64,000 bases of DNA from JAOUEA01 sp963790335 (GTDB lineage Bacteria > Actinomycetota > UBA4738 > HRBIN12), in the NCBI GenBank assembly GCA_963790335.1, contig CAWBOB010000002.1:1-64000 (forward strand), read 5' to 3'. The translations under genes were made by a program, and so were the position numbers. A model generated the notes under the pieces. It had not been told where the DNA came from and searched no databases. It saw only the letters and a list, made by a program, of their open reading frames with translations. This document shows, in pieces, positions 1 to 9,134 of this stretch. How positions within the stretch are numbered: the stretch's first letter is position 1; every line of letters begins with the position of its first letter.

Positions 1-2
1 TG

Positions 3-509
3 CCGGTGCTGACGACGAATTGCTCGAAAAATTACGGGCCGTACCAGTTCCCCGAGAAACTGATGCCGCTGATGACTCTCAACGCCATCGATGGCCGGCC
101 GCTGCCGATCCCTGGTGACGGGCGCACCGTCCGCGACTGGCTGCATGTCGAGGATCACTGCGCGGGGCTGCTCCTCGTCCCTCGCCAGGCCCGACCGGGT
201 GAGACCTACAACATCGGAGGCGGCAACGAGCGGACAAACCTGGAGATCGTCGATCTCATCTGCGATGCGGTCGAGGGACGAGGGCCGGGACGACGCTCGC
301 GCTTGAAGACGTTCGTTCCCGACCGGCCGGGGCACGATCGGCGATACGCGATTGACGCCACGAAGATCCGGCGCGAGCTCGGCTGGCGCCCCGAACGGAC
401 CTTCGAGGTCGGACTTCGATCGACCGTGAAGTGGTACGCCCAGCGCCGCGATTGGTGCGACGGAGTCCAGCGGGGACGTTACGATCGCGAGCGTCTCGGC
501 CTTCACTGA
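3..509 (+). CDS. rfbB: dTDP-glucose 4,6-dehydratase, C-terminal half (5' truncated by window edge)
   Basis: The reading frame is open from the window edge. It begins at the conserved TTNCSKNYGPYQFPEKL segment of extended short-chain dehydratases, which contacts the sugar nucleotide. It continues through a dIxGdGxxvRDWLHVEDH block, a GETYNIGGGNE block and a C-terminal DRPGHDRRYAIDATKIRREL block. These are the RfbB/RmlB signatures. The enzyme makes dTDP-4-keto-6-deoxyglucose for dTDP-rhamnose and related sugars in the cytoplasm. The Rossmann GxxGxxG and catalytic YxxxK lie upstream of the window. A neighbouring epimerase of the same family is possible, but NYGPYQFPEKL favours RfbB. Confidence 0.85.
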   Translation, partial: PVLTTNCSKNYGPYQFPEKLMPLMTLNAIDGRPLPIPGDGRTVRDWLHVEDHCAGLLLVPRQARPGETYNIGGGNERTNLEIVDLICDAVEGRGPGRRSRLKTFVPDRPGHDRRYAIDATKIRRELGWRPERTFEVGLRSTVKWYAQRRDWCDGVQRGRYDRERLGLH

Positions 510-705
510 AGCGATTCCTCTGACCTCAACAACAGAACTGTAACGAACACGACAAAGTCGTGGTCGTGTGAGGGCCTCTCCCAGCGAAAGGGCTCCATTT
601 CCAAGCTTTTTGGTGGGTACATCGCTTGCGATAAGAGTGGCAGGTCGCCGATCTGATTACGGCAGGGCGCGTGAATGCTGGGGGAGCCAGATCGGTGAAG
701 CAGGG
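510..705. other. intergenic region after rfbB
   Basis: I see no gene here. A small hairpin, CACGAC/GTCGTG with an AAA loop, lies at 548-562. The stretch ends in the strong terminator at 706-736. A short untranslated RNA ending at that terminator is possible but unsupported by any recognised family. Confidence 0.3.
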
Positions 706-736
706 GGGCACCACGTATCGTGGTGCCCTTTTTTTT
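706..736 (+). terminator. Rho-independent terminator
   Basis: A perfect 10-bp stem (706-715 with 719-728, sequence GGGCACCACG) has a three-base loop and is followed by eight T residues (729-736). This is a textbook intrinsic terminator on the plus strand, presumably for the rfbB transcript or a short RNA upstream. A TACAAT box at 738-743 follows directly and could be a -10 element for the next gene, but no -35 can be assigned. Confidence 0.85.
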
Positions 737-769
737 GTACAATCGCGCTCCATCGCCTCATCCCAACCG

Positions 770-1521
770 CCGCGCATCGACCTGAACGCTGACGTCGGCG
801 AATCGCACGGCGCCTACACCATTGGCGACGACGAGGCGATCCTCGCGTCAGTAACCTCGGCAAGTCTCGCGGCCGGCTTCCATGGCGGTGACCCGACGGT
901 CCTCCGGCGCACGATCGCTCTCGCCAGGGCGAAGGGCGTGAGAATCGGGGCCCAGCCCGGGTTCCCCGACCTCGCAGGCTTCGGCCGCCGCGACATGCGG
1001 CTCGACCCCGCCGAAGCCGAAGACCTCGTGCTCTACCAGATTGCGGCTGTGGCGGAGTCGCGCGCGCGGAAGGCGTGCGCCTGCAGAGGTGAGCCCACGC
1101 GCGCTGACCTGGCGGCCAAAGATGCCGCGCTGGCGAAGGCGATTGCCGGGGCGGTCAAAGCATTCGATCCATCGTCTGGTGCTGTTTGGTCCCCGGGCTC
1201 GAGCCTGATAGAGGCGGGTCGGCGGCCGGGCTCCGCGTAGCCGCCGAGGCCTTTGCGGATCGCGGCTACCTGCCTGACGGCACGCTCGCAGCGCGAGCGA
1301 CGCCGGGTGCGGTCATCACGGATCAGGCCATCGTCGTTGCGCGGGCCGTGCGGATGGTCACCGAAGGTGTGGTGGAGTCGCTTGACGGGACGTTGATACC
1401 GATTGCTGCCGACACGCTCTGTCTCCACGGCGACACACCGGGCGCCGGCCGCCTCGCGGCAGGTCTGCGCGATGGCCTGACGAAGGCGGGGGTTACCGTC
1501 CAGGCTCTGCTTGCCGACTGA
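770..1521 (+). CDS. pxpA: LamB/YcsF family protein (5-oxoprolinase subunit A, PxpA), frameshifted
   Basis: The N-terminus IDLNADVGESHGAY, the GFHGGDP block and the end block ADTLCLHGDTPGA identify the LamB/YcsF family. Its members hydrolyse 5-oxoproline to glutamate together with PxpB and PxpC. The protein is split. The HVKPHGALYN core is destroyed near 1065-1110 by several missing bases, and the frame changes again near 1230 between SLIEAGR and AAGLRVAAEAFADRGY. No start codon lies between the terminator and IDLN; the codon before RIDLN reads CCG where ATG is expected, so the 5' end is approximate. Neither PxpB nor PxpC is adjacent. Sequencing indels or a decayed gene would both explain it. 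Confidence 0.75.
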
Positions 1522-1524
1522 CGC

Positions 1525-2585
1525 TCACTCTCCTCGAGTTTCCAGGAAGCGCCGTACCGAGTCGAGCGTGCGCGTCATCGATTCGCGCGCCACGCGATTG
1601 ATGATCGGCGACGCTGCCGGCCTGACGAGCCTGGGAACGCGGCGGCTCAACGACAGCGATTCGAGGTCGATGCGGACGCCATCCGGCTGCTGTGTGTAGC
1701 GCCAATAGGAATTGAGGCGCCACAGGAACCCCGGTCGGCGCCATCGAGTTCGCTGATGCGTGTGGCAATGCTGCGACTGGCCGCCGAGTGAGGTGACAGG
1801 CGGCTGAACGTCACGTCGTGCTCCGTGTCGTAGGTGACCGTGACGATCGCCCGCCGTTTCAGCTTCAGGTAGATCCGCATGCTGTCGCCGGAGCGGGACA
1901 GGACCCGGCTCTCGAGGACATCGTCCTGCGGGGGAGGCGTCCCCGGAACGGTCAGGGCATGAAGAACATCATCGACCGTGACGCCTTTGACCAGGACCGA
2001 GCCCCGCCATTGATGGATGGTACCGCCGGGCACTTCGATGCTGGTCCCCTGCGGCCTGGTGGTATCGCAGGAGCACGAGTGCAGTCGGCGCTCTGCCTGT
2101 TCGACGAAGTCATTCCAGGCGGACAGCGTCACCGGCTTGAGTTCAGCAGCATCGGCCAGACCGGGGGTCAACGCGATCGCGGCGGTCAGTGCGATGCCGC
2201 GGCGGGCGAAGACCCACTGATCGGCGACGACGAAGTTTGCCGCGGCCATCGCCGCAACCGCGGCCGCGTTGGCCAGAATAACTGGAGCTCCGGCCAGCTC
2301 GACGAACGCCGCCGTGAGCATGACGTTGCCGGTCATCGACGTGATCGCAGTAGTCAGGTGGTATCTGATGAGCCGTCCGGCCACCGCTCGACGCGACAAT
2401 CTCCGGTCGCCCCACGTCCATCGTTCGTGCCACCAGAAGTTGTGCAGTGCCGCGATTTCCACGGCCATCGCGGTGGCGTACACGTAGCCCCAGTCCGCAG
2501 CCGTTGTCAGCGTTCCGAGTGCGACGAGCTGCAGCGCGAAGCCGACTGCGCCGACCACGGCGAATCTGCCGAAGCGTGACGTCAC
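1525..2585 (-). CDS. GtrA family membrane protein fused in frame to a START-like secreted domain, frameshifted near the C-terminus
   Basis: It starts at GTG 2585, overlapping the stop of the upstream phosphatidyltransferase as GTGA. Residues 1 to about 128 form a four-helix GtrA domain (FGRFAVVGAVGFALQL, HNFWWHERWTW, NFVVADQWVF), a family linked to moving polyprenyl-linked sugars across the membrane. Without a stop the frame runs into a signal-peptide-like ALTAAIALTPGLADAAELKP and a domain with PGGTIHQWRG and YDTEHDVTFSRL, resembling acidobacterial START/polyketide-cyclase-like proteins. Near 1737 the frame shifts; the continuing frame reads GFLWRLNSYWRY through to FLETRGE and a TGA at 1527-1525. 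Two originally separate genes merged by a lost stop is the main alternative. Confidence 0.65.
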
Positions 2586-3293
2586 GCCGCCCTCGTGCGT
2601 TGATGCTTTGCGGGAAGCGGCTCTGCTTGGTACAGCGCTCGGATGTTTCTCGCGCAAGACGCCACGAACACGATCGCCAACCCGAGGATCGCGACCAGCG
2701 CGCCAACATCGAACAACCGGACCGTTGCCGACTCGCCAAATGAAATCCACGGTTGGCCCGCGGCTTTCAGCGCCCCGGCCGCCAGCACGAGGCGCAACTC
2801 GGTGGTCCGAATCCCAGAAAGGACATGCGGAACACGCTGGCGGCATGCGTTGCCAGATAGGTTTCCGCACAGACCAGCAGGTAGGCCGCGAGCAGCACCA
2901 GCGCCAGGATGGGGCTCATGAGTCCCGAGAACGCGAGCCCTCCAAAAAGGAACGTGGTACCCATCAAGTCGATGACGTGATCGACGTAAAAGCCATATCG
3001 GGGCCGCTCGAGACCTCGAACGCGCGCGACCGTTCCGTCCAGGCTGTCGCCGAACCAGTTGGCGACCAGCCCCGCAATCACTAGAGGTGCAGCCCAGGGT
3101 GTCCAGGGAAACAGGGCGAAGCCGACTCCGACGGCAACCATCGAGAGCAGCCCCACGGCCGACAGCTGATCGGATGTGACCTGTTCGGCAGACGCCGCGC
3201 GATCCAGTGGAGAACGCGTCGTTCCACGGATGCGAGCAGGCTGGTGTGCTCTCGGACGTGGTGGCATGCCGGGTGGCTCATCAATCCCTCCAC
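2582..3293 (-). CDS. CDP-alcohol phosphatidyltransferase family protein, frameshifted
   Basis: The segment DSLDGTVARVRGLERPRYG followed by FYVDHVID carries the full CDP-OH-P motif DGx2ARx(n)Gx3Dx3D, which binds metal and CDP. Several hydrophobic helices surround it. The family moves an alcohol onto CDP-diacylglycerol, or makes inositol-type lipid heads, in the membrane. The protein is in three pieces: an N-terminus (HTSLLASVERRVLHWIARRLP) in one frame, the catalytic part in a second after about 3185, and the C-terminus (LRLVLAAGALKAAG) in a third after about 2800. Its TGA overlaps the GtrA GTG start, which suggests translational coupling. The exact substrate cannot be told. Confidence 0.75.
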
Positions 3294-3345
3294 CCTGCAA
3301 TGCGAAAAGGCGGGCTGAAGTAGCTCAGTAGCCTGTTCGCCGCTA

Positions 3346-4806
3346 TCAACCGAATGCGGCGCCCGCTGTCGACCGCTCGACCAACAGTCTCGCCAGAGCG
3401 ATCCCGACCGCCAGACCGGCCGTCAGCACGGCCGCAAGCGTGCGATCGGTCGAAAGGAGCGCCGCGTCGACGACGAGCGCCGACGCAATCAGAAGATCCA
3501 TGACGAGCGTCACTCGATCGGCACGCTCCCTCTCGGCGGCCAGCCCCTGCGAGTTCATCCGCTCGGTGAAGAGCAGGTGTCCCCTGAAGATGGCTGCGGC
3601 GGTCGCTGCCACGCCAACGACGCCGAAGACCGCTATCGAGGCGCCGCCCGGCTGCCACTCCTTGATTAGCCAGGCCAGCACCGAGGCGATCACGTACAAG
3701 CCGATTGCGACCGCCTGGTGCGTTCGCCACCATCGCCGGACCGGACGTTGATCCGTGTCGCCGCCCGACAGCAGCGCCGTCGCGATTTCGACGGCCGATC
3801 CATATCGATCGCCAGGGGCTTTGCGAAGACAGCGTTCGATGACCGTCACAACCGACAGCGGCAGGTTCGGACAGAGCCCCGCGATCGAGGCGGCATCGCT
3901 CTGCAGAATCCGGGCGGCCACGCCGAGCGGGGAGGCGGCCGCGAACGGATGAACACCGCACGCGTATTCGTAGAGCACCACGCCGAATGCAAACACGTCG
4001 ACGCGGGAATCGCCCCGTTCTCCGTTCAACTGCTCGGGCGCCATGTAACCCGGAGTGCCGACGAGCATTCCCGGTTGGGTTACCTGGATGGCTGGCGGCT
4101 CGCTCGACGGCACATCGACGCGCGCCAGGCCGAAGTCGAGGATTTTCACGCGACCGTCGAGCGTCCGCATGACGTTCTCGGGCTTCAGATCACGGTGAAT
4201 CACACCGCCCGTGTGCGCGGCGGCCAGCGCGGCCGAGATATCCCGCGCGGTCCGCACGACGTCGGCCGGCCCCGGACGGCGAGCGCTGGCGATCTCTTCG
4301 CGCAGCGTGTGCCCCTCTACGTATTCGGCGGCAATGAACAGTTCACCATCGTGCTCTTCGAGCGCGTAGATCGTGCAGATGCCAGGGTCGGTCAAGCCCG
4401 CTGCGGCACGTGCTTCGCGGCGCAGCCGTTCGCGCTGGATCGGATCGCTCGTCAGTCGGGACGGGAGCGCTTTCAGCGCGACCGCGCGGCCGAGTTTGGC
4501 ATCGGTCGCCAGGTACACCCGTCCCATGCCGCCCCGGCCCAGCTCCCGAACGATGGTGTACGGACCGATGGTGTGGCCCGCTGGATAGGTGTGCTCTTCC
4601 TCGTCCAGTAGAGAAGGGATGCGTTCGGGTGCCGGTTCGGCGAGAAACCGGCCGGCGTGGGAATGGTGCTCGAGCAGCGAGCGAACCTCCGCCCGCACGT
4701 CGGGGTTGTCGGCGGCTTCCCGGGCCAGCCACCCCTCGAGGTCGCCAGGTTGCTCATCGAGGGCGCGCTCGAACAAATCACGGACGCGGTGCCAGTTTTC
4801 CCGCAT
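3346..4806 (-). CDS. membrane Ser/Thr protein kinase (Hanks type)
   Basis: Intact, 486 residues from the ATG at 4806. It begins with an about 80-residue conserved head (VRDLFERALDEQPGDLEGWL). The kinase domain follows with GRGGMGRVYLA, the VAL-K lysine block, HRDLKPENV, LDFGLARV and GTPGYMAPEQL. About four transmembrane helices make up the C-terminal 130 residues. There are no PASTA or WD40 repeats. The ECF sigma gene ends inside its start (TGATG), so the two are coupled. The pair is typical of Acidobacteriota, where the kinase probably acts on the sigma factor or its targets; that link is inference. All catalytic residues are present. Confidence 0.92.
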   Translation of the reverse strand: MRENWHRVRDLFERALDEQPGDLEGWLAREAADNPDVRAEVRSLLEHHSHAGRFLAEPAPERIPSLLDEEEHTYPAGHTIGPYTIVRELGRGGMGRVYLATDAKLGRAVALKALPSRLTSDPIQRERLRREARAAAGLTDPGICTIYALEEHDGELFIAAEYVEGHTLREEIASARRPGPADVVRTARDISAALAAAHTGGVIHRDLKPENVMRTLDGRVKILDFGLARVDVPSSEPPAIQVTQPGMLVGTPGYMAPEQLNGERGDSRVDVFAFGVVLYEYACGVHPFAAASPLGVAARILQSDAASIAGLCPNLPLSVVTVIERCLRKAPGDRYGSAVEIATALLSGGDTDQRPVRRWWRTHQAVAIGLYVIASVLAWLIKEWQPGGASIAVFGVVGVAATAAAIFRGHLLFTERMNSQGLAAERERADRVTLVMDLLIASALVVDAALLSTDRTLAAVLTAGLAVGIALARLLVERSTAGAAFG

Positions 4807-5327
4807 CACCCTGTCGACGGCGTCCCGGCCAGCTCACGGAACAGCCACGCCCGGGCCAGCGCCCAGCGTCGTTTCACCGTCGCTGGCGAGAGCCCGAGCG
4901 TTTCCGCTGTCTGCTCGTTGGTCAGGCCGACGAAGTAGCGCAGTTCGACGATTCGTGCCTGCTCAGCGTCGATCTGCTCGAGCCGGCCCAGGGCCTCGTC
5001 GAGGGCCGGCAGCATCGCGTCTTCGTGTGCGGCACCGACCAGCGTCTCGGAGAGCGTGACGCGATCGACGCCGGCCCAGCGCTTCTGCGCGCCCCGCGCC
5101 CGCGCCCGCTCGACCAGAATCTGACGCATCGATCGGGCGGCGATGGCCACGAAATGATTGCGATCGGTCCAGACCGGGTCGCTCTGCGCCAGCCGCAAGT
5201 AGGCTTCGTGGACCAGCGCGGTCGCCTGCAGCGTCTGTCCGGGACGTTCACGGCGCATATAAGCGCCGGCGAGCCGGCGCAGCTCGTGGTAAACCGCCTG
5301 CGCGAGATCGTCCGGGTTACGCGTCAC
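4806..5327 (-). CDS. ECF-type RNA polymerase sigma factor
   Basis: 173 residues from GTG 5327, which overlaps the stop of the acyl-CoA ligase as GTGA. Region 2 is VYHELRRLAGAYMRRERPG with LQATALVHEAYLRL. Region 4 is IVELRYFVGLTNEQTAETLGL followed by SPATVKRRWALARAWL. This is the Sig-70_X6 type of ECF factor common in Acidobacteriota. No anti-sigma gene is next to it; instead a membrane kinase follows. A longer upstream start is open, but the coupled GTG gives the usual length for the subfamily. Confidence 0.9.
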   Translation of the reverse strand: MTRNPDDLAQAVYHELRRLAGAYMRRERPGQTLQATALVHEAYLRLAQSDPVWTDRNHFVAIAARSMRQILVERARARGAQKRWAGVDRVTLSETLVGAAHEDAMLPALDEALGRLEQIDAEQARIVELRYFVGLTNEQTAETLGLSPATVKRRWALARAWLFRELAGTPSTG

Positions 5328-6862
5328 CCGCTGTCTCGCAACGCGCGGCGCAGGACTTTGCCGACCATCGTCTTGGGCAGCTCCGACCGGAACTCGATAC
5401 GTGACGGCACCTTGTACGGCGCCAGTTTTTCGCGACAGAAGTTGCGAAGATCGATTTCGCTGGCGTTCTGACCGGCGCGCAGCACGACCCACGCCTTGAC
5501 CGCTTCGCCCTTGACGTCGTCGATCACGCCGGCGACGCCGACCTCAGCGACCGCCGGATGCGAGGCCAGCACTTCCTCGACTTCGCGCGGCCAGACCTGA
5601 TAGCCGCTCATCTTGATCAGATCTTTCTTGCGATCGACGATGAAGACGTAGCCATCGTCGTCCATGTAGCCGAGATCGCCGGTGTGCAGGTACCGGCGCG
5701 TGCCGTCCACGCCAACGTGGTCGCGAAGCACGCCGCGCGTCTCCTCGGGGCGCTTCCAGAAGCCGGTCATCAACTGCGGCGCGGCGAAACAGATTTCGCC
5801 GACCTCGCCGGACGGCATCTCGCGTATCCCGTCGTCGGCATCGAAGATCGTGACGTGCACGTCGGGCAGCGGCATGCCGACCGAGCCGAGCTTGTTGGCA
5901 CCCTTCACCGGATTCACGCACAGCGCCATCATCGCTTCGGTCAGCGAGTAGCCTTCGACAATGCGGCCGCCGGTGAGGGTCTCGAAACGATGCTTGGTGT
6001 CGGCCATCAACGCCGCCGCACCCGAGAAGCAGACCTTGATCGACTTGAAGTCGATCTTGCCAGCCGGTACATCCGGATGGTTGAGCATCGCGATGTAGAG
6101 CGTCGGCACGCCGTTGAAAAACGCCGGCTTCACTTTGTTGACCGTGGCGAGCACATCCGGGATGTCGCGCGGGTTCGGCACCAGCGAGACGGCGTTGCGG
6201 GTGATGAGCGCCAGCGACTGAACGCCGACATTGCCGTAGACGTGGAACAGCGGCAGCGGCAGCAGAATCGGACTGCCGCCGTCGCTGAGCACCGACTGAT
6301 TCCAGGCTTTGATCTGCAGGCCGGCCATCACGTACGCACCGTGGGTGCCGAGGACGCCTTTCGGCGTGCCGGTCGTGCCGCCGCTCATCAGCAGGACGGC
6401 GGCATCGTCGGGTCCGACCGCTTCACGCTTCGGCGATCGGCCTCGATGCGCGGCGAGCAGTGCAGCGAAGGCATGATCCCCGGTCGCCAGCTGGACGCGA
6501 TCGCCCTCCTTCCGCTCGCGGACGAGCGTGAAGAGGATCCGCAGCACCGTCGGGAAGTACTCCTTGATGTTGGTGGCAATCACGCGGCTGACGGGCGTTC
6601 GCGGCTGAACGCGCTTGACGCAATCATAGAAGCGGGTGAGGGTGACGACCGTCTCGACGCCGTTGTCCCTGAGCGGTCCTTCCGGCTCGCTTTCCGTGTA
6701 GGTGGGATTGAGCGGCGCGACAATCGCGCCGAGTTTCCACGCCGCAAGCTCGGCGATCATGAACTGCGGGCAGTTGGGCAGGACGAACGCGACCCGGTCG
6801 CCTTTGCGGACACCGAGCGATTGCAGCGCCGCCGCGAACGCGTCGCTCAGAGTCTCCAGTTG
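5324..6862 (-). CDS. long-chain acyl-CoA ligase (AMP-forming), N-terminus truncated at a junction
   Basis: ANL-superfamily enzyme that adenylates a fatty acid and loads it onto CoA. The ATP-binding loop is LLMSGGTTGTPKGVLG. The A5 region is EGYSLTEAMMA, the hinge block YLHTGDLGYMDDDGYVFI, and the C-terminal catalytic lysine block PKTMVGKVLRRALR. The C-terminus is complete and overlaps the sigma gene. The N-terminus begins at QLETLSDAFAAAL, about 40-50 residues short of the family. Upstream of it the sequence turns into a planctomycete-type coding frame on the other strand. The truncation therefore marks a join rather than a natural start. Confidence 0.88.
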   Translation of the reverse strand, partial: QLETLSDAFAAALQSLGVRKGDRVAFVLPNCPQFMIAELAAWKLGAIVAPLNPTYTESEPEGPLRDNGVETVVTLTRFYDCVKRVQPRTPVSRVIATNIKEYFPTVLRILFTLVRERKEGDRVQLATGDHAFAALLAAHRGRSPKREAVGPDDAAVLLMSGGTTGTPKGVLGTHGAYVMAGLQIKAWNQSVLSDGGSPILLPLPLFHVYGNVGVQSLALITRNAVSLVPNPRDIPDVLATVNKVKPAFFNGVPTLYIAMLNHPDVPAGKIDFKSIKVCFSGAAALMADTKHRFETLTGGRIVEGYSLTEAMMALCVNPVKGANKLGSVGMPLPDVHVTIFDADDGIREMPSGEVGEICFAAPQLMTGFWKRPEETRGVLRDHVGVDGTRRYLHTGDLGYMDDDGYVFIVDRKKDLIKMSGYQVWPREVEEVLASHPAVAEVGVAGVIDDVKGEAVKAWVVLRAGQNASEIDLRNFCREKLAPYKVPSRIEFRSELPKTMVGKVLRRALRDSG

Positions 6863-6875
6863 GTTCGCCCGGTGT
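6855..6875. other. junction between acidobacterial-like and planctomycete-like sequence
   Basis: The minus-strand acyl-CoA ligase loses its N-terminus here. Immediately to the right, a plus-strand frame opens mid-protein (GVLALANAVIKGLLMAKLK), resembling the tail of a Gemmata-type ECF sigma factor. Two coding regions both cut at the same point indicate a breakpoint. Whether it is an assembly chimera, a contig concatenation or a real rearrangement cannot be decided from the sequence. Confidence 0.7.
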
Positions 6876-9088
6876 CTTGGCCCTGGCAAATGCAGTCATC
6901 AAGGGATTGCTCATGGCGAAGCTAAAGCTGACGGTGGCATGCATTGTGTGCTTGAGTGTCGTAGGCGCAAGCTATGGCGTGCTCAACGGGCCTGCTCGCG
7001 ACCGCAACGCAAGCGACCCGCACTCGACCGCGGAAGCCAGCGAAAAGATTGTGATGCCCGCGGTTCAGGCCAAAACGCCCCTGCCAGGCCAAGACGTATT
7101 CGGCAATGCGCTACCCAAGGGCGAGGTCGGCGCCTGGGGACCCTGGCCATGCGCCATGCGGGTGGCACAGATTTGCAGTTCACGCCCGATGGCAAGGAAT
7201 TGGTTTCGATGGGAACGGGCTGGATACGCCGTTGGGACACCAAGACTGGAAAAGCGATTCACGCTTTTGGAGCTGATCCGGAAAAGGACGAGGCATGGGA
7301 GTGGCAAACGTGCATGATCGAAAACAAGACCGCCTATATCGTGCCGACCGCCGTCCGCCATCCGGTGTCAAATGGGAAATGCATGTGTACAACCTCGAAA
7401 CCGGCCGGGCGCTACGATCGTTTGAGTTCAAAAGGCATACCGATCAACCCCAGCGTTATTGGAATCCCCGCTTAATCTCTGCCGACGGAAAGTACTGCGC
7501 GGGCCTTTCGGAAGAGATCATGATTTGGAGTGCTGAGGATGGCAGAGTCGTCCACCGTCTTCACAACCACTTGGGCAAGTACACGGCAATTGCTTTCGCT
7601 CCCGACAGCCAGTCGATCATCGCGGGTGACGATGCTCATGAGATTCACATTATTGACATTCATTTTGGCAAAAAGCTTCGCAGCTTTGGCATCGCCAATG
7701 TCAATGGCATCAGTGCTCTCGCTGTCTCGCCGGACAGCAAATGGCTAGCCACCGCCAGCCCCAAGGACAGCTTCTTGCGAACTTGGAACCTGGAAAAGGG
7801 AACGCAAAGCGCACGCTCGATTATCCAGAGACGTCGCCCGTAACGTCGATCAAGTTCAGTACCGATAGCCAGCAAGTGTTTGCCGTGATGCCGGTAGTAA
7901 GCACTTGCTTGTCGGAGCAATGCGCACTTGGGACGTTGCTACCGGAAATCCAGGCCTTTCTTGGACCGACGATCCTCTCATGGGTCAACGCCTCGCCGTG
8001 AGTCACGATGGCAAGACTTTGGCTACCCTAAATGGCTTTGGCGCGATTCGCCTGTGGAGCATGGTTGACGGCCAGGAGCTTAACCCGGCGGCATCTAGTG
8101 CAGGCGGACTGCAGGCGATTTACTTCGCCAAAAAGGGGACAGAGGTGTGGACGCTCGGTGCCGATACAAATCTGTCGCGAGTGGGAATCGGCCAGCGGCA
8201 CTATGTTGAAGCAACGATCGACGCCCATTACTGACGGGGCCGGAGAGTTTTCTTCCTCAGGCTTGATCGTCGCTTTTGACAAGGAGCGAAAGACAATAGA
8301 GGTGATAGACCCGACTACTGCCAAGGCGGTTTTCCAAAAGAAGGGCGGACAGTCGGCCGTCGTGAGCCAGGATGGAAAGCGTGTGGCGGTAACCAGCAGC
8401 GGCCATGTCCAGGTTTTCGATATTGCGACCGGTCAGCAGATCGGCAAGCTGGACACCGAGGCGGCACCCTACATGGCGCCGACAGTCTATTCGGCTGGGC
8501 ATTACACAGATTGGCCGACGCCCGTTGTCCGTGGCTTCACTAACGCCGGAGAGTCGCTGGTACTCCAAGGCGAAATCGTAGAAGTTTGGGAAGTGCAAAG
8601 CGGAAAGCAACAGTCTTCCTGGAGCTTGATTAGAAGCAAGGTGCTTGAAAAGCCCGCAACCAAGGGGTATGCCAAGAAGGCTTCCTCCGCCGTGTCGCCT
8701 CGCGGCGTGGCCTTGTCGCCTGAAGGCGACAAGATTGCTTTTGGGTTAACGCGACCAACGCCGGAAATTGCCAAAGGTGCATCCGCCAGCAGCGACCTTG
8801 GCCGGCTCATGGTCTTTGCAACGGCGACAGGCAAACTGATTCATCAAGTGGATGTGGACGGCGGTAACTATTTTCGACACATTCTATTCAGCAACGACGG
8901 CCGCCGCCTGGCGTGGTACGAGGGCAACGTTGTCCGCGCCTGGAAATCGCGCCGAAAAAGCCGCCTGGGAGTTTGGCAACGCTCGAACGCTCGGCGGGGT
9001 CACGTGCCTCGCCTTCAGTCCCGACGGCAAACGCCTGGTATCCGGCAATTGGGATACGACTGCCCTGGTATGGCAGCTGGAAAAGTAA
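6865..9088 (+). CDS. WD40-repeat protein with sigma-tail-like N-terminus, 5' truncated and multiply frameshifted
   Basis: The first residues (VIKGLLMAKLKLTVACIVCLSVV) match the C-terminal membrane segment seen in Gemmataceae sigma-factor/WD40 fusions. Beta-propeller repeats follow with blocks such as FTPDGKELVSMG, AFAPDSQSIIAGD, AVSPDSKWLATASP, AVSHDGKTLATLN, ALSPEGDKIAFGL and a final AFSPDGKRLVSGNWD before the stop at 9088. At least six frame changes are needed (near 7135, 7365, 7800, 7900, 8228 and 8935). Propellers like this bind partners outside the cytoplasmic membrane. If the sigma region was once attached it lies beyond the join. Confidence 0.6.
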
Positions 9089-9134
9089 CGATGCAAATAG
9101 AAAGGCGGAGCCCACTCTCAAGCGCAACTTCGCC

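Noticed and set aside
671..769. GTG at 671 as the start of the LamB/YcsF protein
   Set aside because: Translation from there would run through the intrinsic terminator at 706-736; the family begins at IDLN.
5558..6925. 455-codon plus-strand open frame
   Set aside because: It is antisense to the acyl-CoA ligase and shows no recognised domain.
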